64,000 nucleotides of DNA from Fusicatenibacter saccharivorans (GTDB taxonomy: Bacteria > Bacillota > Clostridia > Lachnospirales > Lachnospiraceae): assembly GCF_027667425.1 (NCBI RefSeq), contig NZ_JAQEGR010000008.1, positions 124,001-188,000 of the forward strand. Direction: 5' to 3'. How positions within the stretch are numbered: position 1 is the first letter of the stretch; each line of letters begins with the position of its first letter. The notes under the pieces are model-generated. The model was not told the DNA's origin. It saw only the letters and a program-made list of their open reading frames with translations, and made no database searches. This document shows, piece after piece, positions 27,156 through 35,086 of the stretch. Both the position numbers and the translations under genes were made by a program.

Positions 27156-27800
27156 TTATTTGTTTTCCAGCATGCGCAGAGTCTGTTCTTTCAGAGCCTT
27201 CGTTGCGGAAACAATGTCTTTCTGTGCAAAAATGGCACTGATGACGGCGATGCCGCAGATGCCGCTGCCGGAAAGCTCCGTCACGTTATCGCGTGTGATG
27301 CCGCCGATGGCGATGACAGGGATTTTAACGGCATTGCAGATAGCAGTCAGCGTTTCGTGGCTGACATCCTCCGCATCCGCCTTGGAACCGGTGTGGAAGA
27401 CTGCGCCGACGCCGAGGTAATCTGCCCCGCGCTGCTCGGCGAGAATGGCCTGTTCCACGGTCTGTGCCGAAACGCCGATGATCTTGTCCGGGCCAAGCTT
27501 TGCACGGACATCGCCGGCCTCCATATCGCTCTGGCCGACATGAACGCCGTCCGCATCCATCTTAGCTGCGATTTCCACGTTATCGTTGATGACGAAAGGA
27601 ACATGGTATGCGGCACAGAGTTTTTTCAGTTCCAGTGCCTCTTCCATAAAGTGATCCTGGTCAAGATTTTTTTCGCGGAGCTGGATAAACGTTGCGCCGC
27701 CCTGCAGAGCCTTTTCCACCTGGCTGTACAGTGTCTCGCCGTTCAGCCAGCTGCGGTCTGTCACAGCATATAAAAGCAGGCCTTTTTTATCGCACTTCAT
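27156..27800 (-). CDS. thiE: Thiamine-phosphate synthase ThiE
   Basis: Couples HMP-PP with the thiazole phosphate to make thiamine phosphate. The 214-residue TIM-barrel has the family blocks ATFIQLREKN, FVINDNVEIA, GVHVGQSDM, IIGVSAQT, DYLGVGAVFHT and the phosphate-binding IPVIAIGGIT. ATG 27800 is preferred over GTG 27809: AAAGG is 8 bp upstream of the ATG. The start overlaps the end of thiM by 14 bp, so the two are translationally coupled. The adjoining thiM supplies its thiazole partner by salvage. Confidence 0.96.
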   Translation of the reverse strand: MKCDKKGLLLYAVTDRSWLNGETLYSQVEKALQGGATFIQLREKNLDQDHFMEEALELKKLCAAYHVPFVINDNVEIAAKMDADGVHVGQSDMEAGDVRAKLGPDKIIGVSAQTVEQAILAEQRGADYLGVGAVFHTGSKADAEDVSHETLTAICNAVKIPVIAIGGITRDNVTELSGSGICGIAVISAIFAQKDIVSATKALKEQTLRMLENK

Positions 27801-28608
27801 ACTTTGCACCTTTCTCCAGCGTCTCGCCGTCCATGTGGTAGATGGCGTCGATGATGCGGTTCCGGTAGGTGGAGTTGCCGTCTTCCGGTTTCATATGGCT
27901 CCAGCCGATCTCGCCGGCAAATCCCATCGCGCAGACAGCGGCAGCAGCGGCTTTTAACGGCTCGTCCGGGTTGGCAACGAGGTAAGCGGTCATCATGCCG
28001 GAGAGCTGGCAGCCTGTTCCGGTGATGCTTCCCATCTCGGCGCGTCCGTTGCGGATCACGTAGCAGGTGTCAGCATCGGCAACGAGGTCGATCGCTCCTG
28101 TGATGGCGACAACACAGTTGTGGTCTTTCGCAAAGTTTTTTGCAAAAGCAACGGCGCTGTCGAGGTTTTCGTCTGTTACTTTATCGGCAACGTCTGCGTC
28201 AACACCCTTTGTCGTTCCGCTTCCAAGTGCCAGTGTTTTGATTTCGGAAATATTTCCGCGGATGACGGTGAACGGGATTTTTTTCATCAGTCCGACTGCG
28301 GTCGAAGTACGTAAGTGGCTTGCGCCTGCGCCGACTGGATCGAGCAGGATTTTGTGGCCGAGCGAAGCTGCTTTTGCACCGGCACGGTACATGCCGTCGA
28401 TGCTCGTTCTGTGCAGCGTTCCGATGTTGATGTTCAGACCGCCGCAGATGGAGGTGATATCCTCGACATCCTCCGGTTCATCGGACATGATCGGGCTTGC
28501 GCCGCATGCCAGCAGAATATTGGCGACATCGTTTACTGTAACGTAATTTGTGATGTTGTGTACGAGAGGGGTTGTTTTTCTGACATTGTCAAGACAAGTG
28601 CCTAACAT
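27787..28608 (-). CDS. thiM: Hydroxyethylthiazole kinase ThiM
   Basis: Phosphorylates the thiazole alcohol (THZ) for salvage into thiamine. The 273-residue ribokinase-fold protein has TPLVHNITNYVTVNDVANILLACGASPIM near the N-terminus, DPVGAGAS, IRGNISEI, and the catalytic GTGCQLSGM motif. ATG 28608 is chosen because AGGAGG lies 8 bp upstream; the frame continues further but without support. First gene of the operon, behind a riboswitch-controlled terminator. No thiazole synthesis genes (thiG, thiS, thiF, thiH) are here, so the operon joins pyrimidine synthesis to thiazole salvage. Confidence 0.96.
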   Translation of the reverse strand: MLGTCLDNVRKTTPLVHNITNYVTVNDVANILLACGASPIMSDEPEDVEDITSICGGLNINIGTLHRTSIDGMYRAGAKAASLGHKILLDPVGAGASHLRTSTAVGLMKKIPFTVIRGNISEIKTLALGSGTTKGVDADVADKVTDENLDSAVAFAKNFAKDHNCVVAITGAIDLVADADTCYVIRNGRAEMGSITGTGCQLSGMMTAYLVANPDEPLKAAAAAVCAMGFAGEIGWSHMKPEDGNSTYRNRIIDAIYHMDGETLEKGAKYEVR

Positions 28609-28699
28609 AATTTTTTGTTCCTCCTGTGTGAGTATTTTTGCAGAAGCAAATTCCCTTGTGGTACTGGAAGAACCTGTTGATGATGTGTTCATAGAGATT

Positions 28700-28731
28700 A
28701 AAAAAGCAGATATACGTGGAGGTATATCTGC
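28700..28731 (-). terminator. Riboswitch-controlled intrinsic terminator
   Basis: On the minus strand GCAGATATAC (28731-28722), a 6-nt loop and GTATATCTGC (28715-28706) are followed by TTTTTT. It lies between the TPP aptamer and thiM and is the likely expression platform. Confidence 0.88.
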
Positions 28732-28749
28732 AGAAAATGTGCATATCGT

Positions 28750-28840
28750 ATCTCCCTACGTTGGCATTACCCAAATCAGGTTCAGGGTCTAGGAGATGCA
28801 TCCTACTCTCAGCCCGCTTCGCACGCGAGCTCCCCTTTGC
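28750..28840 (-). ncRNA. TPP riboswitch (THI element) aptamer
   Basis: The minus strand has the conserved TPP-riboswitch blocks in order: GGGGAGCTCGCG at the 5' side, GGGCTGAGAG, GACCCTGAACCTGAT, and TGGGTAATGCCAACGTAGGGA. It is placed between the promoter at 28853-28881 and the terminator at 28700-28731. Binding of thiamine pyrophosphate should favour the terminator and shut off thiM-thiE-thiD-thiC. Confidence 0.97.
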
Positions 28841-28852
28841 TTTCTGCAGACA

Positions 28853-28881
28853 ATTATATACGCATAAAAACAATTGTGCAA
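28853..28881 (-). promoter_or_regulatory. Promoter of the thiM-thiE-thiD-thiC operon
   Basis: Minus strand TTGCAC (28881-28876), 17 bp, TATAAT (28858-28853). Transcription would start just before the TPP aptamer. Confidence 0.8.
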
Positions 28882-28960
28882 GAGAAAAACGGAAGATTTA
28901 AAAAAATTTCAGAAAAATAAAAAAGACATGCAAAATATTGGAAATGTAATGTTATTTGGG

Positions 28961-28990
28961 TTGACAGAGAAAATAATATCAGCGTAAAAT
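28961..28990 (+). promoter_or_regulatory. Promoter upstream of a receiver-domain remnant
   Basis: TTGACA (28961-28966), 18 bp, TAAAAT (28985-28990). A strong match, although the downstream gene is broken. Confidence 0.6.
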
Positions 28991-29039
28991 GAAGTATAAA
29001 ATATGCGTGGAAGACAGGTGAAACGATGGAAGAACAAAG

Positions 29040-29162
29040 AAGCTTGAACTCTACCAGGACAGCCCGGAGTACACCTTCGACCTGATCCTCGTGGACGTGC
29101 ATATCGCAAAGCCGATTGATGCGGAATTACTGAAAAAGAAAATTGCAGAGTATTGCAGGTGA
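29040..29162 (+). pseudogene. Response-regulator receiver domain, internally deleted remnant
   Basis: Frame translation reads LELYQDSPEYTFDLILVDV, which resembles the receiver strand ending in the phospho-accepting Asp. It jumps directly to HIAKPIDAELLKKKIAEYC, which resembles the end of a receiver with its conserved KP. The roughly 50 residues normally between (MPxMNG to the Thr/Ser strand) are missing. The nearest start, ATG 29026, is in another frame and reaches a stop after 19 codons. So this is a remnant of a hybrid histidine kinase or response regulator. A terminator follows directly. Confidence 0.6.
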
Positions 29163-29170
29163 AAAGAAGT

Positions 29171-29211
29171 GCCCCTGCCCGGCATCTGATGTGTGCCGGG
29201 CAGGGGCTTTT
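29171..29211 (+). terminator. 14-bp perfect intrinsic terminator
   Basis: GCCCCTGCCCGGCA (29171-29184) pairs with 29194-29207, followed by TTTT. It closes the broken receiver transcript and faces the convergent oxidoreductase gene. Confidence 0.85.
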
Positions 29212-29223
29212 GATGTGCGAATC

Positions 29224-30201
29224 TTATTTTTCTTCCTCCGGGTACGTATAGCCCCAGGTTCTGCGGAAGGAGGTCATCAGATCCATGACGTCCTTCGTGT
29301 AGTCGAGGTGCATGGCAGATGCATCTCCATTGATGGCGCGTTCCATGTCGGCGAGCTCATAGGCGAGTGCATCGGCGTTGTCACCGGCTTTGATGATTTC
29401 GGATTCGCCGGTGGAAGCGTCTGTGATTTTTGCTTCCCAGGCACGCGGGTACTCCATGATCTCGATAAATCCGTTCTCACAGGAAACCATGCCGCGTTTC
29501 GGCTGTTTGGAGTGGAGAGAGAGCATCACACTTGCCATCTGTCCTTCCTGATTGGTGAGAAGGAGGCCGGCCTGCTCGTCCACACCGGTCGGAGCGGGCT
29601 TTACCTGGGAAAGGAGCTGATCCGGCTTGGAGTCGAAGAACCAGCGGAGGAAGGAGAGTGCGTATACGCCGATATCAAGCATCGCGCCGCCTGCGAGATT
29701 CCGGTTGAAGAAGCGGTTCTTCATGTTGTACTCTTTGAAACTGCCGAAGTTCATCGTGATCAGATTGACTCTGCCGAGACGGCCGGAGTCGAGAATTTTT
29801 TTCAGCTCTTTGTAGATCGGCATATGGTAAATCGTCATTGCCTCTCCGATGATGACACCTTTTTCTTTTGCAAGCGCTATGGCCTCGTCGAGCTCGTCGC
29901 TGTTCAGCGTAATCGATTTCTCAACGAGAATGTGTTTTCCATTGGCAATCGCCTCTTTCATAAAGCCAAGATGCGTGTTGTGCGGCGTCGTGATATAAAT
30001 GACACCGACCTCCGGATCGGTAAACATCTCATGGAAATCATCGTAAACTTTTCCAATTCCATATTTCTCCGCAAAAGCAGCCGCCTTCTCATGGGTCCGG
30101 TTGCCGACCGCGTAAATATTCTTTCCGTTTTTCTGCAGTGCGACCGCCATTTCATTTGCAATCACACCGCATCCGAGTACAGCCCATTTGATTTCTTTCA
30201 T
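29224..30201 (-). CDS. Gfo/Idh/MocA-family NAD(P)-dependent oxidoreductase
   Basis: Predicted sugar or inositol-type dehydrogenase. The 325-residue protein has an N-terminal Rossmann fold (IKWAVLGCGVIANEMA), the cofactor-contact block GKHILVEKSITLN with the family EK(P/S) motif at about 94-95, and a C-terminal alpha/beta substrate domain with GGAMLDIGVYALSFLRWFF. The position of the usual EKP proline is Ser here. It lies 21 bp downstream of a ketopantoate-reductase-like gene on the same strand, so the two are probably co-transcribed. Substrate unknown. Confidence 0.88.
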   Translation of the reverse strand: MKEIKWAVLGCGVIANEMAVALQKNGKNIYAVGNRTHEKAAAFAEKYGIGKVYDDFHEMFTDPEVGVIYITTPHNTHLGFMKEAIANGKHILVEKSITLNSDELDEAIALAKEKGVIIGEAMTIYHMPIYKELKKILDSGRLGRVNLITMNFGSFKEYNMKNRFFNRNLAGGAMLDIGVYALSFLRWFFDSKPDQLLSQVKPAPTGVDEQAGLLLTNQEGQMASVMLSLHSKQPKRGMVSCENGFIEIMEYPRAWEAKITDASTGESEIIKAGDNADALAYELADMERAINGDASAMHLDYTKDVMDLMTSFRRTWGYTYPEEEK

Positions 30202-30222
30202 CGTGAGATTCTCCTATCGTAT

Positions 30223-31179
30223 CTATTTCGCCCAGAGCGGTTCTTCGCTTCCGCTGTAGTCAAACCGTCCGTCGTTTTTCTCTTCCAGTGCTTTGATCAT
30301 ATGGTACGTAAATTCATTGTAAGGCGTTGGAATTCCAAGCTCTTTTCCCATGCGGATCAGCGCACCCGAGAACATATCAATTTCCGTATGGCGTCCCGCA
30401 TCGAGATCCTGGAGCGTTGAGTAGCGCGCCGTCGGCGGAACCGCACTTCCGCGTCCCGAGGAGACATCCGCCTTGCTGATATCAATTCCCTTTGCCTCCG
30501 CAATCGCCATCAGTTCTGCGCGGAGTCCGTCGCTGATCGCCTTCATATGCACACTGTCGCGGTAGCAGCCGACCCCGGCACCGAGAATAGCCTGCGGCAG
30601 GTTATTGCAGACATTCAGCCGGAATTTGCTCCATATTTCCTCTAAAATACAATCGGTTGCCCGGTAATGCAGCCCTGTGCCGGAGAACAGATCAAGAACA
30701 GCCTGCACACGCTCACTGTCGTACGGCGCCGAAACTTCGCCGAAAATGATGCCGAGCGTCGCCTCAGGGTTGAAAACGTAGCCGTCATTCTCTTTATGAG
30801 AAGCTACTTTGATAACAGCATGAAGCAGATGCTCCGCACCGACTTTTTGCGCGATGATCTCCTCACTGTCCACGCCGTTCATCAGACTCATGATCACAGT
30901 ATTCTCGCCGGTAACGGCAGTAATATTGTCAAGAGCCCCCGGCAGTGCGCCGTATTTGAGCGAGACGATCAGAAAATCCACGTCGTGTGCCTCTTCCGGT
31001 GTCCATACCTCCGGGTGATAAACCGTATCGTTAATTTTGCATCCTTTGTTTTTCAGACGCTTCGCCCGTTCCCCGGACGCGATAACGCCAAGCCGGATGT
31101 CCTTTTTCTCCGAAAGCCCCCAGATCACATAAGACCCAACCGCTCCGGCGCCCAGAACAGCAACTGATTTTATTTTCAT
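30223..31179 (-). CDS. Ketopantoate reductase-family oxidoreductase
   Basis: NADP-dependent reductase of the ApbA/PanE family, which in pantothenate synthesis reduces 2-dehydropantoate. The 318-residue protein opens with IKSVAVLGAGAVGSYVIWGL (Rossmann), and has the family blocks MSLMNGVDSEE, IWSKFRLNVCNNLPQAILGAG (catalytic Lys in WSKF) and EIDMFSGALIRMGKELGIPTPYNE. Start ATG 31179 has AAAGGAGG just upstream; longer frames are not supported. No panB or panC is adjacent and the gene pairs with a Gfo/Idh oxidoreductase, so another 2-oxoacid substrate is possible. Confidence 0.85.
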   Translation of the reverse strand: MKIKSVAVLGAGAVGSYVIWGLSEKKDIRLGVIASGERAKRLKNKGCKINDTVYHPEVWTPEEAHDVDFLIVSLKYGALPGALDNITAVTGENTVIMSLMNGVDSEEIIAQKVGAEHLLHAVIKVASHKENDGYVFNPEATLGIIFGEVSAPYDSERVQAVLDLFSGTGLHYRATDCILEEIWSKFRLNVCNNLPQAILGAGVGCYRDSVHMKAISDGLRAELMAIAEAKGIDISKADVSSGRGSAVPPTARYSTLQDLDAGRHTEIDMFSGALIRMGKELGIPTPYNEFTYHMIKALEEKNDGRFDYSGSEEPLWAK

Positions 31180-31288
31180 AATAGCCTCCTTTGTAACTGT
31201 TTGAATTACCCTTACTATAACAAATTTTGCGGAGATCCTCAATTTGTTTTTCAAAATAGAAAATTTCGGAAAAGGAAGCCTAAATGTG

Positions 31289-31318
31289 TTGACGGAGCGA
31301 TAAGGTAGATTGTAGAAT
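31289..31318 (+). promoter_or_regulatory. Promoter of a short leader or small RNA
   Basis: TTGACG (31289-31294), 18 bp, TAGAAT (31313-31318) on the plus strand, divergent from the ketopantoate-reductase-like gene. Confidence 0.55.
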
Positions 31319-31324
31319 GAAAAG

Positions 31325-31438
31325 AAAATGTACGAAGACAAAATCCGGACGAAAGAAGAACAGAAGGCAAAAGAAAAACAAGAGAAGAAATAAGAAACGA
31401 AGGAGAAACGAAATTCGAACATTTCTCCTTCGTTTTTT
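31325..31438 (+). ncRNA. Candidate small RNA or attenuated leader
   Basis: About 115 nt of purine-rich sequence runs from the predicted start near 31325 to an intrinsic terminator. A Lys/Arg-rich open frame from ATG 31318 crosses the terminator and I do not consider it a real protein. It may be a free small RNA or a leader that controls the lipoprotein gene downstream. Confidence 0.35.
31396..31438 (+). terminator. Intrinsic terminator upstream of the lipoprotein gene
   Basis: AACGAAGGAGAAA (31396-31408) pairs with TTTCTCCTTCGTT (31422-31434), followed by TTTT. It lies about 65 bp before the next start codon, a place for attenuation. Confidence 0.8.
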
Positions 31439-31501
31439 GCACGCATTTTTACCGGGAAATCATATTCTAAGGTTAGAATGAAAAAACAGGAGAATCTGTT
31501 G

Positions 31502-32509
31502 ATGAAAGGAAAATGGCTGACAGGTGCGCTTGTACTGGCAATGGCGGCAGTGACGCTGGCGGGATGCGGGGCAAAAGATGAGACAAAAGAAAAAGTGGAG
31601 CAGGTGACATTAAATGAGGTTGCCCACTCCATTTTTTACGCCCCGCAGTACGTGGCAATTGAGGAGGGGTATTTCGCGGACGAGGGCATTGATCTGACGC
31701 TGATGACAGGATTTGGTGCAGATAAAGTGCTGACGGCGATGATTTCCGGCGAGGCGGATATCGGGTTTATGGGGGCGGAGGCAACCGTCTACGCGTACCT
31801 CGAGGGAACCGCAGACCCGGTTGTGAACTTCGCGCAGCTGACGCAGCGGGCGGGAAACTTTGTTGTGGGAAGAGAGAAAGACAATTCGTTTACCTGGGAG
31901 AAATTGAAAAACAAAGAGGTATTAGGGGGAAGAAAAGGCGGTATGCCGGAAATGGTCTTTGAGTATGTTCTGGCGCAGAAAGGGATTGATAAAAAAGACG
32001 TAAACATCAACCAGAGCATCGATTTTGGTTCCACAGCTGCCGCGTTCTCCGGCGGGCAGGGGGATTATACGATTGAATTTGAACCGTCCGCGACACTGCT
32101 CGAGCAGAAAGGCGACGGCTATGTCGTGGCATCGGTCGGAACGGAATCCGGGTATGTGCCGTATACGTCGTACAGCGTCAAACAGAGTTATCTGAAAACG
32201 CACGGCGCAACCGTAGAAAAATTCACGAAGGCACTGCAGAAGGGAATGGACTTCGTGCAGACGCACACACCGGAGGAGATTGCAGAAGTGATTGCGCCGC
32301 AGTTTGCAGAAACCGAGCTGGAAACCATCACCGCGATCGTGCGCCGCTACTATGAGCAGGATACGTGGAAAGAAAATCTGATCTTTGAGGAAGAAAGTTT
32401 TGATCTTCTGCAGGAGATTCTGGAGCAGGCGGGAGAGCTGGAGAAAAAGGCACCGTACAAGACACTCGTGACAACAAAATACGCCGAAGAGGCCGCCGCC
32501 AAAGGCTGA
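31502..32509 (+). CDS. ABC-transporter substrate-binding lipoprotein (NMT1/SsuA type)
   Basis: Predicted membrane-anchored solute receptor. The 335-residue protein has a lipoprotein signal with lipobox LAGC (Cys22). The mature part has the type-II periplasmic fold of the ThiY/SsuA/TauA group: SIFYAPQYVAIEEGYFADEGIDLTLM, GADKVLTAMISGEADIGFMGAEAT. Such proteins bind sulfonates, nitrate or thiamine pyrimidine precursors. AGGAG at 31488-31492 supports ATG 31502 over ATG 31478. No permease or ATPase gene is adjacent, so it must share a transporter encoded elsewhere. The ligand is unknown. Confidence 0.88.
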   Translation: MKGKWLTGALVLAMAAVTLAGCGAKDETKEKVEQVTLNEVAHSIFYAPQYVAIEEGYFADEGIDLTLMTGFGADKVLTAMISGEADIGFMGAEATVYAYLEGTADPVVNFAQLTQRAGNFVVGREKDNSFTWEKLKNKEVLGGRKGGMPEMVFEYVLAQKGIDKKDVNINQSIDFGSTAAAFSGGQGDYTIEFEPSATLLEQKGDGYVVASVGTESGYVPYTSYSVKQSYLKTHGATVEKFTKALQKGMDFVQTHTPEEIAEVIAPQFAETELETITAIVRRYYEQDTWKENLIFEEESFDLLQEILEQAGELEKKAPYKTLVTTKYAEEAAAKG

Positions 32510-32720
32510 TTCCGGCGGAATAGAAAAGCGAAAAAAGACAGAAAAAGACACTTTTCGACATTCGTCGACAAACAGCGACATTTCATTCGAAAAAAATAAA
32601 GAAAATTGTAAAAGAAAAGCAGAAAAATAGAGAAAAAGTATTGCAAAAAAGTAAATTTTGTTGCATACTATGGGTGTCGCATATATTTTTTACAACACAG
32701 GCATACGGAGGCGAACAGAC

Positions 32721-33518
32721 ATGAAAGTAGGTTTTATCGGCGGCGGCAACATGGCGAGTGCCATGATTGGCGGAATGATCCAAAAAGGAGTTGTATCTGC
32801 AGATGACATTCTGGTATCGGTCCGCACGGAGAAAAGTGTGGAACGCTTGACCAACCAGTTTGGAGTCCAGGCGACTACGGAGAACGAAGCGGTCGTAGCC
32901 GGATCCGATCTTGTATTCCTGGCAGTAAAGCCAAACCAAATAAAAAATATAATAAACCTCGTCAAAAATTTCATCTCACCCGAGAAGATTATCGTATCGA
33001 TTCTTCCCGGTAAGTCTTTACAATGGCTGGGTACAGAAATCGGAAAACCAACAAAGTTAATTCGCACCATGCCAAACACACCAGCACTCGTCGGAGAAGG
33101 AATGACCGGCGTCTGTGCCAATGATCTCGTGACGGAGGAAGAGCTGCAGCTCGTTTTAACCCTCCTGAAAAGCTTTGGCCGCGCAGAAGTTGTTCCGGAG
33201 TATCTGATGGATACCGTCACAGGTGTCAGCGGAAGCTCGCCGGCGTACGTATTTCTTTTCCTGGAGGCTCTTGCAGATGCGGCCGTAGCCGAAGGAATGC
33301 CGAGAAAACAGGCATATGAATTTGCTGCACAGTCTGTCCTTGGAAGCGCCAAAATGCTTCTCGAGACAGGAATGCACCCGGGAGAATTAAAAGACATGGT
33401 CTGCTCGCCAGGCGGAACCACCATCGAAGCGGTTGCCGTACTGGAGCGGGAGAAACTGAGAAGTGCTGTTATTGATGCAACACGAGCCTGCATCCGGAAA
33501 TCAAAGGGAGTGGATTAG
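32721..33518 (+). CDS. proC: Pyrroline-5-carboxylate reductase
   Basis: Last step of proline synthesis, reducing P5C with NAD(P)H. The 265-residue protein opens with the Rossmann motif VGFIGGGNMASAMIGGM. It has LAVKPNQ, IRTMPNTPALVGEGMT and the C-terminal signature LKDMVCSPGGTTIEAV. GGAG at 32707-32710 is 10 bp upstream of ATG 32721. A possible promoter is TTGCAA (32641-32646) with CATACT 17 bp later. The 211 bp between the lipoprotein gene and this start holds nothing else I recognise. Confidence 0.96.
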   Translation: MKVGFIGGGNMASAMIGGMIQKGVVSADDILVSVRTEKSVERLTNQFGVQATTENEAVVAGSDLVFLAVKPNQIKNIINLVKNFISPEKIIVSILPGKSLQWLGTEIGKPTKLIRTMPNTPALVGEGMTGVCANDLVTEEELQLVLTLLKSFGRAEVVPEYLMDTVTGVSGSSPAYVFLFLEALADAAVAEGMPRKQAYEFAAQSVLGSAKMLLETGMHPGELKDMVCSPGGTTIEAVAVLEREKLRSAVIDATRACIRKSKGVD

Positions 33519-33651
33519 AAGGAGCAGCACCGCCGCTTTGACAGAATGACGCTAATGTGAAAGCAGCAAAAATAAAGAATGTATGCACAAGAAAACAAAC
33601 CAAAACAAGCAAAAAGCAAGCACAAAAAAGAGTAAAAAAACAAACGAGCGG

Positions 33652-33692
33652 AAAAATCCCGGCAGCCGTGGAAAAGGCACCGGGATTTTTTC
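33652..33692. terminator. Bidirectional terminator after proC
   Basis: AAAAATCCCGG (33652-33662) pairs with CCGGGATTTTT (33680-33690), with A- and T-runs. It serves proC and the convergent CYTH gene. The 130 bp before it is AT-rich with no gene. Confidence 0.85.
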
Positions 33693-33699
33693 TGGTAAT

Positions 33700-34155
33700 T
33701 TATAGTTTTTTTCCTTTACTGAGCGTACTGTTGTGATAATCGGAAGAATAGGTTACATCCTTTCCAAACCATACCGGAGGAACAAAGGCGTTTGCGGATG
33801 CTTCGTCCGGAAACTCCACCTCTGCGAGGTAAAGGCCTTCATACGGCGCATCAAAGACATCGAGCTCGATCGTCAGATCCGTTCCGGTAAGCGGCAGCAG
33901 ATAGCGTGTTTTTGAGATGAGAACGCCGTCTGCCTTTTCCCGCAGATGCAGGTAGGATTCCTTTGTGAGCGGAAGATTATACTCTTCACGCACCATCAGC
34001 CCTTTTGACTTGTAGGTCAGATAATATTCGTCGTCAGAGCGGCGGATGCGGACAACCGGTTCGGTGGAAAGATAGCCCTGCTCGATTTTTTTACATGGAT
34101 AGCTTGTAAGATTTTCCGGAAGCTGATCCAGAAGGTATTTGCGTTCGATTTCCAT
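33700..34155 (-). CDS. CYTH-domain (triphosphate tunnel) protein
   Basis: The 151-residue protein opens with the diagnostic ExExK motif (EIERK, residues 2-6) and alternates charged beta strands (VVRIRRSDDEYYLTYKSKG, DLTIELDVFDAPYEGLYLAEVEFPDE), as in triphosphate tunnel metalloenzymes. These bind triphosphates with divalent metal. Members include tripolyphosphatases, thiamine triphosphatases and class IV adenylate cyclases; the activity here is not known. ATG 34155 is the start because the motif must lie at the N-terminus. A divergent promoter region (34156-34390) separates it from the PfpI gene. Confidence 0.85.
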   Translation of the reverse strand: MEIERKYLLDQLPENLTSYPCKKIEQGYLSTEPVVRIRRSDDEYYLTYKSKGLMVREEYNLPLTKESYLHLREKADGVLISKTRYLLPLTGTDLTIELDVFDAPYEGLYLAEVEFPDEASANAFVPPVWFGKDVTYSSDYHNSTLSKGKKL

Positions 34156-34390
34156 AAAAGAGACCCCTTCTCGTGATTGCATCACTGCTTTTTTCAAGAG
34201 TTTACCATGCTTTTTCCGTGATGTTAAGCGAAATCCGGCTTTTTGCGAAAAAAGTCCTGAAATTTTTATGAAATGCAAGCATTCTGCGGAAAAATGTGGT
34301 ATAATAGCGGCGGTTTGTTACAAAGAAAAGCAGAGAATATCACGTGACAAAACACACGAGACTGATCATACAACACAGGAGGACAAAACC

Positions 34391-34942
34391 ATGGCAAAGA
34401 TTTATGTATTTCTGGCAGACGGATGTGAAGAGATTGAGGCACTGACCCCGGTGGATCTGCTGCGCAGAGCCGGAGAAGACGTATGCACCGTTTCTATTAT
34501 GGGAAGAAAAGAAGTAACAGGATCCCACAAAATCACCATTCTTGCAGATGAAACCATCGAAGAGGGAGAGTTTGATGACGGAGACATGCTGGTACTTCCG
34601 GGCGGAATGCCGGGTACATTAAATCTGGCCGGAAACGAGACGCTCGCAGCGCTGATCCGTTCCTATGACGATCAGGAAAAGAAACTGGCAGCCATCTGCG
34701 CAGCGCCGAGCATCCTTGGTGTGATGGGCATCTTAAAAGATAAAAACGCTGTCTGCTTCCCGGGATTTGAAGAAAAGCTGGCAGGCGCAAACGTACTCGA
34801 TGTACCGGCAGTCACCGACAAAAATGTGACCACCGGCCGCGGCATGGGAGCAGCCACTGACTTCGCACTGGAGCTGATCCGTGTTCTGCAGGGAGAGGAC
34901 AAAGCAAAAGAAATGGCGGAAAAAATCGTATTTCATTGCTAA
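34391..34942 (+). CDS. DJ-1/PfpI-family protein
   Basis: The 183-residue protein has the DJ-1/ThiJ/PfpI fold. The nucleophile Cys103 lies in AAICAAPS, and Glu16 (GCEEIEA) matches the residue that tunes it in DJ-1. Other blocks are DMLVLPGGMPGT and the C-terminal TGRGMGAATDFALELI. Family members act as glyoxalase III or protein deglycases, chaperones or proteases; here a stress-protective role is probable but not shown. AGGAGG precedes ATG 34391. An extended -10 (TGGTATAAT, 34297-34305) is a likely promoter. Confidence 0.9.
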   Translation: MAKIYVFLADGCEEIEALTPVDLLRRAGEDVCTVSIMGRKEVTGSHKITILADETIEEGEFDDGDMLVLPGGMPGTLNLAGNETLAALIRSYDDQEKKLAAICAAPSILGVMGILKDKNAVCFPGFEEKLAGANVLDVPAVTDKNVTTGRGMGAATDFALELIRVLQGEDKAKEMAEKIVFHC

Positions 34943-35086
34943 AAAAAAGCCTAAAAACCACAGAAATATAAAAAAATCACTGGCGTTTTTGAAAAGAGTA
35001 TGCTATACTCGATAAATGACTGTAGAATGGAGAGGTGTGCAGGTTTTCTGCCGCTTTTCAGATAAATCAAGGAGGAAATTGATAAA

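Noticed and set aside
31318..31490. Lys/Arg-rich 58-codon open frame before the lipoprotein gene
   Set aside because: It crosses a strong intrinsic terminator, has no ribosome site and its composition simply mirrors purine-rich DNA.
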